A DNA stretch of 42,732 bases from a virus. Location of the stretch: IMG/VR virus record IMGVR_UViG_3300028384_000562, positions 1 through 42,732 of that record. The stretch is one strand, 5' to 3'. Positions 22,497 through 30,509 of this stretch are shown here, piece after piece. The number at the start of each line of letters is the position of its first letter. Within the stretch, counting starts at the first letter, position 1. Position numbers and translations under genes: made by a program. A model generated the notes under the pieces. The model ran no database searches, was not told the DNA's origin, and was given only the letters and a program-made list of their open reading frames with translations.

Positions 22497-24086
22497 ATGG
22501 GTGATGGTGTATTTGTTAAGCACGTGCCTTGTGACGCTTGTGGTTCATCTGATGCAGGTGGGCTGTATTCTGATGGCAATGTACACTGTCACTCATGCGG
22601 TACCACAGTGTTTGCCGATAGCGAAGATAAAGTAGAGGTAGTTAAGATGCCAAGCAGTTTGCTAAGCGGCGAGTACTTGCCATTAAAGGCACGTAAAATT
22701 TCAGAGAATACTTGTCGTAAGTACAATTACCAGGTTGGTACTGATACTTATGGCACAGCCGTTCAGATTGCTAATTATTATGATGAGAACAAGAAGCTTG
22801 TTGGTCAGAAAATTAGAAAGCCGAACAAAGAATTTAGTTTTAGAGGGGACAGCAAAGTTGGCCTGTATGGTCAACACCTGTTTGCAAAGGGAGGACGACA
22901 GGTAATTATTACAGAGGGTGAGGTTGACACTCTATCTGTAGCCGAAGCGTTTAACTGCAAGTGGCCCGTAGTTAGTCTGATTAATGGCGCTAACAGCGCA
23001 TACAAGAACATCAAGGCTAACTTAGATTGGGTACTCTCATTTGAATCAGTGGTGCTCTGGTTCGATGATGACGAGGCGGGCCACAAGGCAGTTGAATCAG
23101 TTGCTTCATTGTTCAAACCAGGTCAGGTCAAATCTGTAGCTACTACAGGTTATAAAGATGCAAATGAATTGCTAGTTGCTAAAGGACCTGCTGCTGTTGT
23201 CTCTGCCTCTTACAATGCTGAGCAAATCCGTATTGATGGTATTGTCAATGCCAAGGATATGTGGGAAGAGCTTAGTACTAACGAAGTCTTTGAGACGTAC
23301 ACATACCCGTTTGAAAAATTGCAAAAAAAATTACATGGCCTTCGTAAGGGAGAGCTTGTAACTTTCACCGCAGGTTCAGGCGTTGGTAAAAGTACGATTG
23401 TTAAGGAAATCGCTTATCACTTGTTAACCAAGGAAGAAAAGAAGATTGGTTACATAGCACTTGAAGAAAGTAATAAGCGTAGTGCCTTAGGCTTCATGGG
23501 TATGTACCTCAACAAACCCTTGTTCTTTGAGTACGACAAAGTACCTATAGAGCAGAGAAAAGAAGCGTTCGATAACACACTAGCATCCGGTAGGATGTTT
23601 TTTTATGACCACTTTGGTTCAATGGAAGAAGACAATCTATTGACCAAGCTACGTTTACTTATCACGCAGCACTCAGTTGACTTCATAGTCTTGGACCACG
23701 TATCAATCGTAGTCTCAGGCAACAGTGATGGTGATGAACGTAAAGCAATCGATAGTCTGATGACTAACTTACGCAGCCTTGCTGAGGAAACTCAGGCAGG
23801 GTTTATTGTTATCTCTCATCTACGTAGACCACAGGGTGACAAGGGCCATGAAGATGGTGCTTGGGTATCCCTATCACAGCTACGTGGTTCAGGAGCAATC
23901 GCTCAGTTGTCTGATGCAGTCATAGGTGTTGAACGTAATATGCGTGATGAAGAGTTTAGTAATCGTGTACAGCTACGTGTCTTGAAGAACAGGTTTGCCG
24001 GTGAAGTCGGTGAGGTTGATGTACTTGAGTACGATAAAGACACAGGCCGCATGGTTGCTACCGCAGAATTTGAAGGAGAGTTTTAA
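22497..24086 (+). CDS. Primase-helicase, T7 gp4-like
   Basis: A 529-residue bifunctional protein. The N-terminal zinc site is C12, C15, C31, C34 (VPCDAC, VHCHSC), which selects the primase template site. The TOPRIM part shows TEGEVDTLSVAEA and WFDDDEAGHKA. The C-terminal RecA-like helicase shows Walker A GSGVGKST (Lys298), Walker B IVLDHVSIV, and SHLRRP then LRGSGAIAQLSD, typical of DnaB/gp4. A complete zinc module is present, so it corresponds to full-length T7 gp4A (about 566). The stop overlaps the DNA polymerase start. The upstream extension to 22395 lacks a ribosome site; the chosen ATG follows AAGGAG. Confidence 0.95.
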   Translation: MGDGVFVKHVPCDACGSSDAGGLYSDGNVHCHSCGTTVFADSEDKVEVVKMPSSLLSGEYLPLKARKISENTCRKYNYQVGTDTYGTAVQIANYYDENKKLVGQKIRKPNKEFSFRGDSKVGLYGQHLFAKGGRQVIITEGEVDTLSVAEAFNCKWPVVSLINGANSAYKNIKANLDWVLSFESVVLWFDDDEAGHKAVESVASLFKPGQVKSVATTGYKDANELLVAKGPAAVVSASYNAEQIRIDGIVNAKDMWEELSTNEVFETYTYPFEKLQKKLHGLRKGELVTFTAGSGVGKSTIVKEIAYHLLTKEEKKIGYIALEESNKRSALGFMGMYLNKPLFFEYDKVPIEQRKEAFDNTLASGRMFFYDHFGSMEEDNLLTKLRLLITQHSVDFIVLDHVSIVVSGNSDGDERKAIDSLMTNLRSLAEETQAGFIVISHLRRPQGDKGHEDGAWVSLSQLRGSGAIAQLSDAVIGVERNMRDEEFSNRVQLRVLKNRFAGEVGEVDVLEYDKDTGRMVATAEFEGEF

Positions 24087-25897
24087 TGTTAATATTTGAT
24101 ATCGAAACCGATGGCTTATTGCCTAAGGTTTCTAAGGTACACTGCGGAGTAACTTATGATACAGAGACCGGCGAGCTAGAACGCTTTGGCCCAGATGATA
24201 TATCTAAACTTATTATTAAGCTAAAAGATGCCAAGGAAATTGGCGGTCATAATGTGATTGGTTATGACATCCCCGTGCTAGAGAAACTCTTTGGGGTAAA
24301 CCTGTATGACGGTAAGCGTATTGAGGACACACTAATCCTCAGCCGCATTGCATACTACAATCTATTTGTGATTGACGAGAACAGTCGCAAGCTTCCACCT
24401 AAGTTAAAAGGTTCTCATGGTCTGAAGGCATGGGGCTACCGACTTAACTTTAACAAAGGTACTTACGGCGAGCAGGTTGACGCTTGGGATACATTCTCAG
24501 AGTCCATGCTCGATTACTGTGAGCAAGACGTACGCTTAAACGTACGCTTGTACGAGAAACTGTTAAGCAAGCAGGTACCTTGGGAAGCCCTATCTGTTGA
24601 GCAAGACTTCGCTCGAATCATTAGCCGCCAAGTAAGTTATGGTTGGTTGTTCGATGTCGCCGCAGCGCAGAAGCTACACGTTGAGCTGATGCAGGAGAAG
24701 CAGGACATCGAGGATGAGTTAGCCGAGGTCTTCACACCGCTCTATGATTTTATTCCTATGAATGAGGTCAATCGATACACCAAGACAGGTGCAGAGAGTA
24801 AGGTGTACTTGTCACAGATTGAGCGTGGTGCATACATGGACCCAGAGAAGGGGTGGGGCAGAAAGCAAGAAGTCTGGTTCAATCCAGGTTCACGCCAACA
24901 CATTATCCGATGGATGAAAGAAGTCTATAACTGGGAAAGCCCAAAGATTACTGAGAAAGGTACGCCTGTTATCAACGAGGACGTACTAAAGGACGTAGAC
25001 TTTCCCGAGGCGCAGCTACTGCGTAAGTACTTCTTGATTCAAAAGATACTAGGTATGTTAGCCGAGGGTGCTAACGGTTGGTTACGCTTAGTAGATAAGG
25101 ACCACAGAATACACGGTGAGGTTAATACCTTGGGTGCCGTGTCAGGACGTTGTACTCATACCAAACCTAATGTCGCACAGACTCCAAGTACTCGTGCGTT
25201 CAAGGGACATGAGTGCCGTTCGCTATGGACAGTACCAAAGGGCAAGAAGATTGTCGGTGCTGATGCAAGTGGTTTAGAGCTTCGTATGCTCGCACACTAT
25301 ATGGCTGCCTATGATGGTGGTGAGTATGGTGAGCAAGTAGTTAATGGTGACATTCATACTATTAACCAAGAGGCTGCCGGTCTACCTACCAGAGATAACG
25401 CTAAGACATTTATCTACGGTTTCCTGTATGGAGCAGGGCACGCAAAGATAGGTCAAATCGTTAATGGTTCTGCTGCACAAGGCAAGAAGCTAAAGGACTC
25501 GTTCTTACAAAAGCTTCCTGCGTTAAAGCAATTGACTGATGCTGTTAAGAAGGCATCGAAGAAAGGTTTTCTTACTGGGTTATCAGGAAGAAAGTATGCC
25601 ATTCGTTCGGAGCACTCAGCACTGAACGTACTACTACAGGGTGCAGGTGCTATGGTTATGAAGTACTACCTCATTGAATTAGATGAGGAGCTTCGTAAGA
25701 AGTACACGCCAGGTCAGCAGTACGAGTTCATTGGTAACATCCATGACGAAATACAGATTGAGTGTGATGAATCGATTGCTGAAGACGTAGCAAAAATTTG
25801 TGAGTATTCCTTTGGTCTCGTTGAGCAACGTCTATCCTTCCGGTGCAAGCTAGAGGGCGAGGCTAAGATAGGGAACACATGGGCCGAGACTCATTAA
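24086..25897 (+). CDS. Family A DNA polymerase, T7 gp5-like
   Basis: A 603-residue replicative polymerase with a 3'-5' exonuclease. Exonuclease motifs are FDIETDG (Asp5, Glu7), GHNVIGYDIPVL and DYCEQDVRLN. Polymerase motif A is GADASGLELR (Asp393), motif B RDNAKTFIYGFLYG (436-449) with Tyr444 at the T7 Tyr526 position, and motif C HDE (553-555). T7 gp5 has 704 residues. The shortening includes the region before FNPGSRQHI where T7 carries its thioredoxin-binding loop: roughly 45 residues here against nearly 80. Whether it uses host thioredoxin is unclear. It shares TAATG with the primase-helicase. Confidence 0.96.
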   Translation: MLIFDIETDGLLPKVSKVHCGVTYDTETGELERFGPDDISKLIIKLKDAKEIGGHNVIGYDIPVLEKLFGVNLYDGKRIEDTLILSRIAYYNLFVIDENSRKLPPKLKGSHGLKAWGYRLNFNKGTYGEQVDAWDTFSESMLDYCEQDVRLNVRLYEKLLSKQVPWEALSVEQDFARIISRQVSYGWLFDVAAAQKLHVELMQEKQDIEDELAEVFTPLYDFIPMNEVNRYTKTGAESKVYLSQIERGAYMDPEKGWGRKQEVWFNPGSRQHIIRWMKEVYNWESPKITEKGTPVINEDVLKDVDFPEAQLLRKYFLIQKILGMLAEGANGWLRLVDKDHRIHGEVNTLGAVSGRCTHTKPNVAQTPSTRAFKGHECRSLWTVPKGKKIVGADASGLELRMLAHYMAAYDGGEYGEQVVNGDIHTINQEAAGLPTRDNAKTFIYGFLYGAGHAKIGQIVNGSAAQGKKLKDSFLQKLPALKQLTDAVKKASKKGFLTGLSGRKYAIRSEHSALNVLLQGAGAMVMKYYLIELDEELRKKYTPGQQYEFIGNIHDEIQIECDESIAEDVAKICEYSFGLVEQRLSFRCKLEGEAKIGNTWAETH

Positions 25898-25903
25898 TGA
25901 TTA

Positions 25904-26236
25904 ATGGTAAAGGTAAATATAAAACCGCTGAGTAATAACGATATGTATGGTGGACGCAAAGTTAAGTCATACAAGTACAGGAACTTTGAACGTGAAATAC
26001 TATCGCTATTACCAGATGACTATGAGATACCAGACGGCAAGCTAAGTCTCTTACTTGTCGTAGGGTTCAGTAGTAAGTTGTCAGATTTAGACAACGCATT
26101 TAAACCATTCATAGATTGTTTGCAGTTGAAGTACGGCTTTAACGACAAACGTATTTACTACATTGAAGCGTATAAGGAAGACGTAAAGCGTGGTAAAGAA
26201 TTTATTGAATTTGAAATAGGAGGTATGGATGAGTGA
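25904..26236 (+). CDS. rusA: RusA-like Holliday junction resolvase
   Basis: A 110-residue endonuclease-like protein. The conserved acidic motif SDLDNAFKPFID (residues 60-71: Asp61, Asp63, Asn64, Lys67) followed by NDKRIYYIEAYKE is the RusA signature, in which paired Asp and a Lys form the active site. It would cut branched recombination intermediates before packaging. T7 uses the unrelated endonuclease I (gp3) for this, and no gp3 homologue was seen. The ribosome site before 25904 is poor, so translation may depend on coupling with the polymerase gene, which ends 6 bases upstream. Confidence 0.82.
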   Translation: MVKVNIKPLSNNDMYGGRKVKSYKYRNFEREILSLLPDDYEIPDGKLSLLLVVGFSSKLSDLDNAFKPFIDCLQLKYGFNDKRIYYIEAYKEDVKRGKEFIEFEIGGMDE

Positions 26237-26477
26237 GTTAACGTACGATGAGTACGCCACTGCTAAGCAAGTGGGTGGTACACATTACAACCTGACGATA
26301 CAACCGATTGACTACATCATGAAGAACGGTCTCGGGTATTGCGAAGGTAACGTAATCAAGTACATCACACGCCACCAAGATAAGGGTGGTGCTCAGGATA
26401 TTCATAAGGCTATCCACTACTGTGAATTTATACTAAAAGAAATTTACGGGGAGGGTGGTAATGAAAGCACTGATTGA
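26229..26477 (+). CDS. DUF3310-family protein
   Basis: 82 residues. The signature GGTHY (16-20), then IQPIDYI, then YCEGNVIKYITRH and KGG identifies the DUF3310 family, common in phages and sometimes called nucleotide-kinase-like, without proven function. It overlaps the upstream RusA gene by 8 bases and the exonuclease downstream by 17 bases. Its location among nucleotide and DNA metabolism genes is typical. Confidence 0.85.
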   Translation: MSELTYDEYATAKQVGGTHYNLTIQPIDYIMKNGLGYCEGNVIKYITRHQDKGGAQDIHKAIHYCEFILKEIYGEGGNESTD

Positions 26478-27213
26478 TGCCGATAGCATTGTCTATAAGT
26501 ACGCAAGTATTTATCAGGACACCTGCATCTGGGATGACTCGGATGAAGATAATGTTATCGCTACCGTTGAAACGGATTTTGAAACAGCGAAGAAAGAGCT
26601 TGATGGTTTCATTGAGGGAATCAAAGACATTACAGATACTGATGATGTCGTACTTGTACTCAGTCCTAAGCGTACCTTTCGGTACGATGTGTCTGAGGAC
26701 TACAAGGGAAATCGCAAGCCACCTAAGGTGCCCTTAGAAATGCTAATCCCATTACGGGAATATCTTTTCGAGAAGGGTGCCCTAGAGTTTGACAACATCG
26801 AAGCTGATGATGTGTGTGTCAGCCGGATGTACAAAGAGCCAGGTGAGTATGTCTTATGTCATATTGATAAAGACTTAAACCAAGCAGTAGGCGAACACTA
26901 CAATTACAACACACAGGAGAAGTATTACATTGACCAAGAGATTGCAGACTACTGGTTCTACGCACAGGTATTAGAAGGTGATAGCGTAGACGGTATTAAG
27001 GGCTGCCCTCGTATTGGTAAAGTCCGTGCAGTTAAAATCCTAGGTGCCGTTAAACCGGAGGAGTACTGGGATACTGTTAAGTCGGAGTATGAGAAAGCAG
27101 GTAAGGATGAAGAGTACCTACTCACTCAGGCTAGGCTAGTGTATATGCTTCGTGATTACAATGAAGAAACTGGGTCCTTTACTTTATGGACCCCCGAACT
27201 AATGGAAAAATAA
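26461..27213 (+). CDS. 5'-3' exonuclease, T7 gp6-like
   Basis: A 250-residue FLAP/5'-nuclease family enzyme. Metal-binding motifs are LIDADS (Asp6, Asp8), EADD (114-117), IDKDLN (135-140) and GDSVDGIKGCPRIG (173-186), which includes the helix-3-turn-helix that grips DNA. YKGNRK at 81-86 is the conserved arch region. It removes RNA primers and degrades host DNA to feed phage synthesis. The start at 26461 follows GGGAGGG by about 6 bases. A GTG at 26455 would lie inside that ribosome site. Its last base region overlaps the next start (TAATG). Confidence 0.93.
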   Translation: MKALIDADSIVYKYASIYQDTCIWDDSDEDNVIATVETDFETAKKELDGFIEGIKDITDTDDVVLVLSPKRTFRYDVSEDYKGNRKPPKVPLEMLIPLREYLFEKGALEFDNIEADDVCVSRMYKEPGEYVLCHIDKDLNQAVGEHYNYNTQEKYYIDQEIADYWFYAQVLEGDSVDGIKGCPRIGKVRAVKILGAVKPEEYWDTVKSEYEKAGKDEEYLLTQARLVYMLRDYNEETGSFTLWTPELMEK

Positions 27214-27476
27214 TGAAAGCTATTAAAACTTTAATCTTAGGTGCCTTGGTTATCATGGCACTTCCTGCGTCAGCAGAGCAGACCTCAGGTAACTGGTGGT
27301 CACAAATGTTTAACAATGCCAAGGGTGAAGCTAACGGTAACCAACAGTCAGCGGGCCGTGCTAACTTCTCTATGGACTTCTCGGCTGAGGGTGGTACCTC
27401 AGGTGATATGTCAGCCAAGGCTAACGGTAACAACAGCTTAGATTCTACAGGCAACGTACGTAATAAGGACAAGTAA
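27213..27476 (+). CDS. Small exported protein within the replication module
   Basis: An 87-residue product with a clear signal peptide (MKAIKTLILGALVIMALPASA, cleavage before EQ). The mature part is rich in Gly, Asn and Ser with little hydrophobic content (WWSQMFNNAKGEANGNQ, GRANFSMDFSAEG). No cysteines. Similar small exported Gly/Asn-rich proteins occur next to the exonuclease in marine podophages; their role is unknown. An export signal in the middle of DNA metabolism genes suggests periplasmic action during infection, for example superinfection exclusion, but that is conjecture. Confidence 0.7.
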   Translation: MKAIKTLILGALVIMALPASAEQTSGNWWSQMFNNAKGEANGNQQSAGRANFSMDFSAEGGTSGDMSAKANGNNSLDSTGNVRNKDK

Positions 27477-27485
27477 GGAGCAAGT

Positions 27486-27650
27486 ATGAATATCCGAGTG
27501 CTACACAAGGATGGTATTGATGAGTTGTACAAGCGAGTTGTGAAGTTCTTGTGCGTTGGCGAAGTGTACATGGTGTACACCGAAGTCAGCACCTTCACTA
27601 TCCCGATGGAAGACGTAGGTTTCATGCAAATCTGGGAGTCAGGGGAGTGA
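27486..27650 (+). CDS. 54-residue protein
   Basis: MNIRVLHKDGIDELYKRVVKF, then CVGEVYMVYTEVSTFTIP and MEDVGFMQIWESGE. The strand pattern suggests a small beta-sandwich or barrel. AAGGAG is 6 bases before the ATG. Its stop overlaps the GTG start of the MazG-like gene (GTGA). It lies between the exported protein and nucleotide metabolism genes. Function unknown. Confidence 0.65.
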   Translation: MNIRVLHKDGIDELYKRVVKFLCVGEVYMVYTEVSTFTIPMEDVGFMQIWESGE

Positions 27651-27949
27651 AGGAGTACTTGGATAAGAAGATTGATTGTTGGATGCAGGAACGTGGGATT
27701 GTCGATAATGGCAAACCCATGGGCCAAGCAATCAAGACGCTTGAAGAAACAACCGAGTTGCTTGATGCACTCAACCGTAATGACACGGCAGCAGTTAAGG
27801 ATGCAGTAGGTGATATCTACGTTACCCTTCGTGCCGTGTGCCTTACTTATGACATTATCTTGGATGAATGTATTGCATTAGCATACGAAGAGATTAAAGA
27901 CCGCAAAGGTTACCTACGAGAGGATGGTGTCTTTGTGAAGGAGGCCTAA
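27647..27949 (+). CDS. MazG-like nucleotide pyrophosphohydrolase
   Basis: A 100-residue protein of the all-alpha NTP pyrophosphatase type. EETTE (33-37) followed by DAVGD (52-56) supplies the acidic metal-binding residues of the MazG fold. It hydrolyses nucleoside triphosphates to monophosphates; in phages it may clear unusual nucleotides or lower (p)ppGpp. GTG at 27647 is proposed as the start because GGGAG lies 8 bases upstream and it is coupled to the previous stop. A longer frame from 27551 contains low-quality sequence overlapping the preceding gene. It is followed at once by a nuclease-like gene. Confidence 0.8.
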   Translation: MKEYLDKKIDCWMQERGIVDNGKPMGQAIKTLEETTELLDALNRNDTAAVKDAVGDIYVTLRAVCLTYDIILDECIALAYEEIKDRKGYLREDGVFVKEA

Positions 27950-28330
27950 GTGGCAGCTAACAATAGAGGGAAGTCTTTTAAGGACTTTGATTTGGACTTA
28001 CAGTTTGGAGAGAAGTGGGAAGACTTTATTGTTGATAATCTAAATACAGCAGAGGTAAAGACTGAACGAGATATGTGGGCGAAGACCGGCAACATCTGTG
28101 TTGAGTACCAAAGCTATGGTAAACCTAGTGGTATCGAGGCAACCAAGTCAGACGTATGGATTCATAACCTGACCTTGAATGGAGAGTACGTACTAGGGTT
28201 TATCATTCCAACAGATAGGCTTAAGAAAGTTTACAAGAAAGGGAAGAGTGTATCCGGTGGTGACAACAACGCAAGCCGGATTCATTTATTAAAAATTAAA
28301 GAGTTAGTGGATACAATCCTAGAGGCATAA
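27950..28330 (+). CDS. PD-(D/E)XK nuclease-like protein
   Basis: 126 residues starting at GTG directly after the previous stop, with GGAGG 7-11 bases upstream. The motif AEVKTERDMWAKTGN (34-48) contains E-x-K, followed by VEYQSYGKPSGI (51-62) and TKSDVW. This resembles small restriction-type fold proteins in marine T7-like phages. Possible roles are host DNA breakdown or branched DNA cleavage. The upstream acidic residue of the fold is not certain (Glu21 or Glu24), so enzyme activity is an inference. Confidence 0.6.
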   Translation: MAANNRGKSFKDFDLDLQFGEKWEDFIVDNLNTAEVKTERDMWAKTGNICVEYQSYGKPSGIEATKSDVWIHNLTLNGEYVLGFIIPTDRLKKVYKKGKSVSGGDNNASRIHLLKIKELVDTILEA

Positions 28331-28331
28331 A

Positions 28332-28541
28332 ATGGATGAAGGTACAATATTCCTTTGGATACTATCAGTCGGTATTGTTGGTGGTGTATTAACATGGAGG
28401 CACGGGCGTGCTCGTTATGATGAAGGTTTTATTGATGCCTTATTCATGCACAGTGAAGGTCAAGTTACATACACTACTCACACATCCGCTGATGGCGTTG
28501 AGTCAATGGATATTAAATTTAAGGTTGAAGATGAAGAGTGA
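28332..28541 (+). CDS. Small membrane-anchored protein before nrdA
   Basis: 69 residues with one N-terminal transmembrane segment (IFLWILSVGIVGGVLTW, about 6-22) followed by RHGRARYDEGFIDALFMH and a beta segment with TYTTHTSADG. I have seen this layout beside ribonucleotide reductase genes in marine phages, without a known role. It starts one base after the previous stop and overlaps nrdA by 11 bases, so it may be made in step with it. Confidence 0.65.
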   Translation: MDEGTIFLWILSVGIVGGVLTWRHGRARYDEGFIDALFMHSEGQVTYTTHTSADGVESMDIKFKVEDEE

Positions 28542-30312
28542 ATATTTAGGTATTACTATTGATAGGGCACGAGATAAAAAGATGTCTGACCAGGCCTACG
28601 AGCTTGTGAAAAACTATTATCTTCGTGATGGTGAGAAATCACCGCAGGAAGCTTACGCTCGTGCGTGCGTTGCTTACAGTAATAACGATAAGAAATTAGC
28701 ACAGAGGTTGTACGATGCAGTTAGCAATGGTTGGTTTATGTTTAGTAGTCCTATACTATCTAATGCTCCAATGCCCAGAGAGCAACCACGAGGACTTCCC
28801 ATTTCATGTTTCCTTACTTATATTCCAGACACTCTTAACGGTCTCATTAGCCATCAATCTGAATTGGCTTGGTTATCTGTAAAGGGTGGTGGTGTAGGTG
28901 GACACTGGAGTGATGTACGTGCAGTGAGCGACAAAGCTCCCTCACCTATCCCATTCATTAAAGTAGCAGACTCAGCGATGACTGCGTACAAGCAAGGTAA
29001 AACTAGGAAGGGTAGCTATGCGGCGTATCTGGATGTCTCTCACCCAGACATTATCGAGTTTCTCAACATCCGAGTTCCGACAGGCGGTGACTCAAATCGC
29101 AAGTGTTTCAATATCAATAACGCTATTAATATCACTGATGATTTTATGGATGCTGTCCTCAATGATAATGATTTTAATTTGGTGGACCCCCATGACAATT
29201 CTGTCAGAGATACAGTACGTGCTCGGACGCTCTGGCAAAGAATCCTAGAGACTCGTTTCCGTACCGGTGAGCCGTACCTCAATTTTATTGATGAAGCTAA
29301 CCGTCACCTCCCTAAGGAGTTGAAGAAGAAGGGGCTGAAGATTCGTGGTAGTAACTTGTGTAATGAAATCCATCTACCTACTGGCGATAATCGCACAGCA
29401 GTCTGTTGTCTATCTTCGGTAAACCTAGAGTCTTACGATGAGTGGAAAGACACTGGTCTTGTAGGTGACTTGATTGAAATGCTAGATAACGTACTGACTG
29501 AGTTTATTGTAAATGCCCCATGCGAAATGAGCAGGGCTGCATACTCAGCTAAGCGTGAGCGTTCACTAGGCTTGGGTGCTATGGGTTGGCACTCGTACTT
29601 ACAAAGTAAGAACATCCCATGGGAATCAGCACAGGCCACAGGGCAGAACATAAAGATATTTACAGATATCAAGGAGCAAGCAGTAGATGCTACAGAAAGA
29701 CTCGCTACTAAACGAGGAGCTTATGAAGATGGACCTAAATCTGGTAGACGCAATTCTCATTTGCTTGCTATTGCCCCTAATGCCAATAGTAGTATTATTT
29801 GTGGTACTTCAGCAAGTATCGAACCTATCAAAAGTAATGCTTATACTCACCGCACTCGTGTCGGCAGCCATCTGGTCACTAACCGTCACCTGGCTGCTGT
29901 ACTAGAAGAGCACCGGTTACGCTTAGGTGAAACCGATAAGTGGTTGCAGGAGCAGTGGAGTAGCATTATCCATCACGAAGGTTCCGTACAACACTTGGAG
30001 TACTTGACTGAATGGGAGAAGGAAGTCTACAAGACCGCCTTTGAGATTGACCAACACTGGGTTGTAGAGCACGCTGCTAAGCGGCAGCCGTACATCTGTC
30101 AGGGCCAGAGTGTCAATGTATTCTTCCCTGCCGGTACAGATAAAACCTACGTTAATAGCGTACACTTAAAGGCTTGGAAGGATAAGCTAAAAGGTTTGTA
30201 CTACTTACGTACTAACAGCGGTGCTACTGCTGAGCAAGTAGGTAAGAAAGTAGAACGTATTAAATTAGAATCATTTAAAGAGGAAGACGAATGTCTGAGT
30301 TGCCAAGGGTAG
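28531..30312 (+). CDS. nrdA: Ribonucleotide reductase large subunit, class I
   Basis: A 593-residue subunit that reduces ribonucleotides to deoxyribonucleotides. Catalytic residues: Cys93 (GLPISC, reducible pair), Asn275/Cys277/Glu279 (SNLCNEI, radical site) and Cys292 (TAVCCLSS). The radical-path tyrosines are in LYYLRTN, and the C-terminus ends with the swinging CLSCQ dithiol. Escherichia coli NrdA has 761 residues. The N-terminal ATP cone is lacking, so dATP feedback inhibition may be absent, useful for rapid phage synthesis. The ATG at 28531 follows AAGG, and longer forms upstream overlap the membrane protein. Only one domain set is present, without an intein. Confidence 0.96.
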   Translation: MKSEYLGITIDRARDKKMSDQAYELVKNYYLRDGEKSPQEAYARACVAYSNNDKKLAQRLYDAVSNGWFMFSSPILSNAPMPREQPRGLPISCFLTYIPDTLNGLISHQSELAWLSVKGGGVGGHWSDVRAVSDKAPSPIPFIKVADSAMTAYKQGKTRKGSYAAYLDVSHPDIIEFLNIRVPTGGDSNRKCFNINNAINITDDFMDAVLNDNDFNLVDPHDNSVRDTVRARTLWQRILETRFRTGEPYLNFIDEANRHLPKELKKKGLKIRGSNLCNEIHLPTGDNRTAVCCLSSVNLESYDEWKDTGLVGDLIEMLDNVLTEFIVNAPCEMSRAAYSAKRERSLGLGAMGWHSYLQSKNIPWESAQATGQNIKIFTDIKEQAVDATERLATKRGAYEDGPKSGRRNSHLLAIAPNANSSIICGTSASIEPIKSNAYTHRTRVGSHLVTNRHLAAVLEEHRLRLGETDKWLQEQWSSIIHHEGSVQHLEYLTEWEKEVYKTAFEIDQHWVVEHAAKRQPYICQGQSVNVFFPAGTDKTYVNSVHLKAWKDKLKGLYYLRTNSGATAEQVGKKVERIKLESFKEEDECLSCQG

Positions 30313-30509
30313 AACCCGATGACCGCTGCACAATTTGTAGTTGTCTAATTGCTGATAACCCAAACACGCAGTATGTCAAAGGGCACTTTGGTGCAACACC
30401 TGTGGTATTCTGCTACAAATGTTACGATATGATACTAGAGATGGCAGCAGCCGAATTTGGATTTGAATTAGACGAGGAGTATGAAGTTGACCCAAGCAAG
30501 CTTAACTGA
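30291..30509 (+). CDS. Cysteine-rich small protein between nrdA and nrdB
   Basis: 72 residues with five cysteines: CTICSC at 13-18 and CYKC at 41-44. Two CxxC pairs about 25 residues apart suggest a zinc ribbon. Alternatively, since it lies between the reductase subunits and no thioredoxin or glutaredoxin gene was found, a redox helper role is imaginable. It overlaps nrdA by 22 bases and nrdB by 29 bases, so all three are tightly linked. The C-terminus is acidic (LDEEYEVDPSK). Confidence 0.7.
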   Translation: MSELPRVEPDDRCTICSCLIADNPNTQYVKGHFGATPVVFCYKCYDMILEMAAAEFGFELDEEYEVDPSKLN

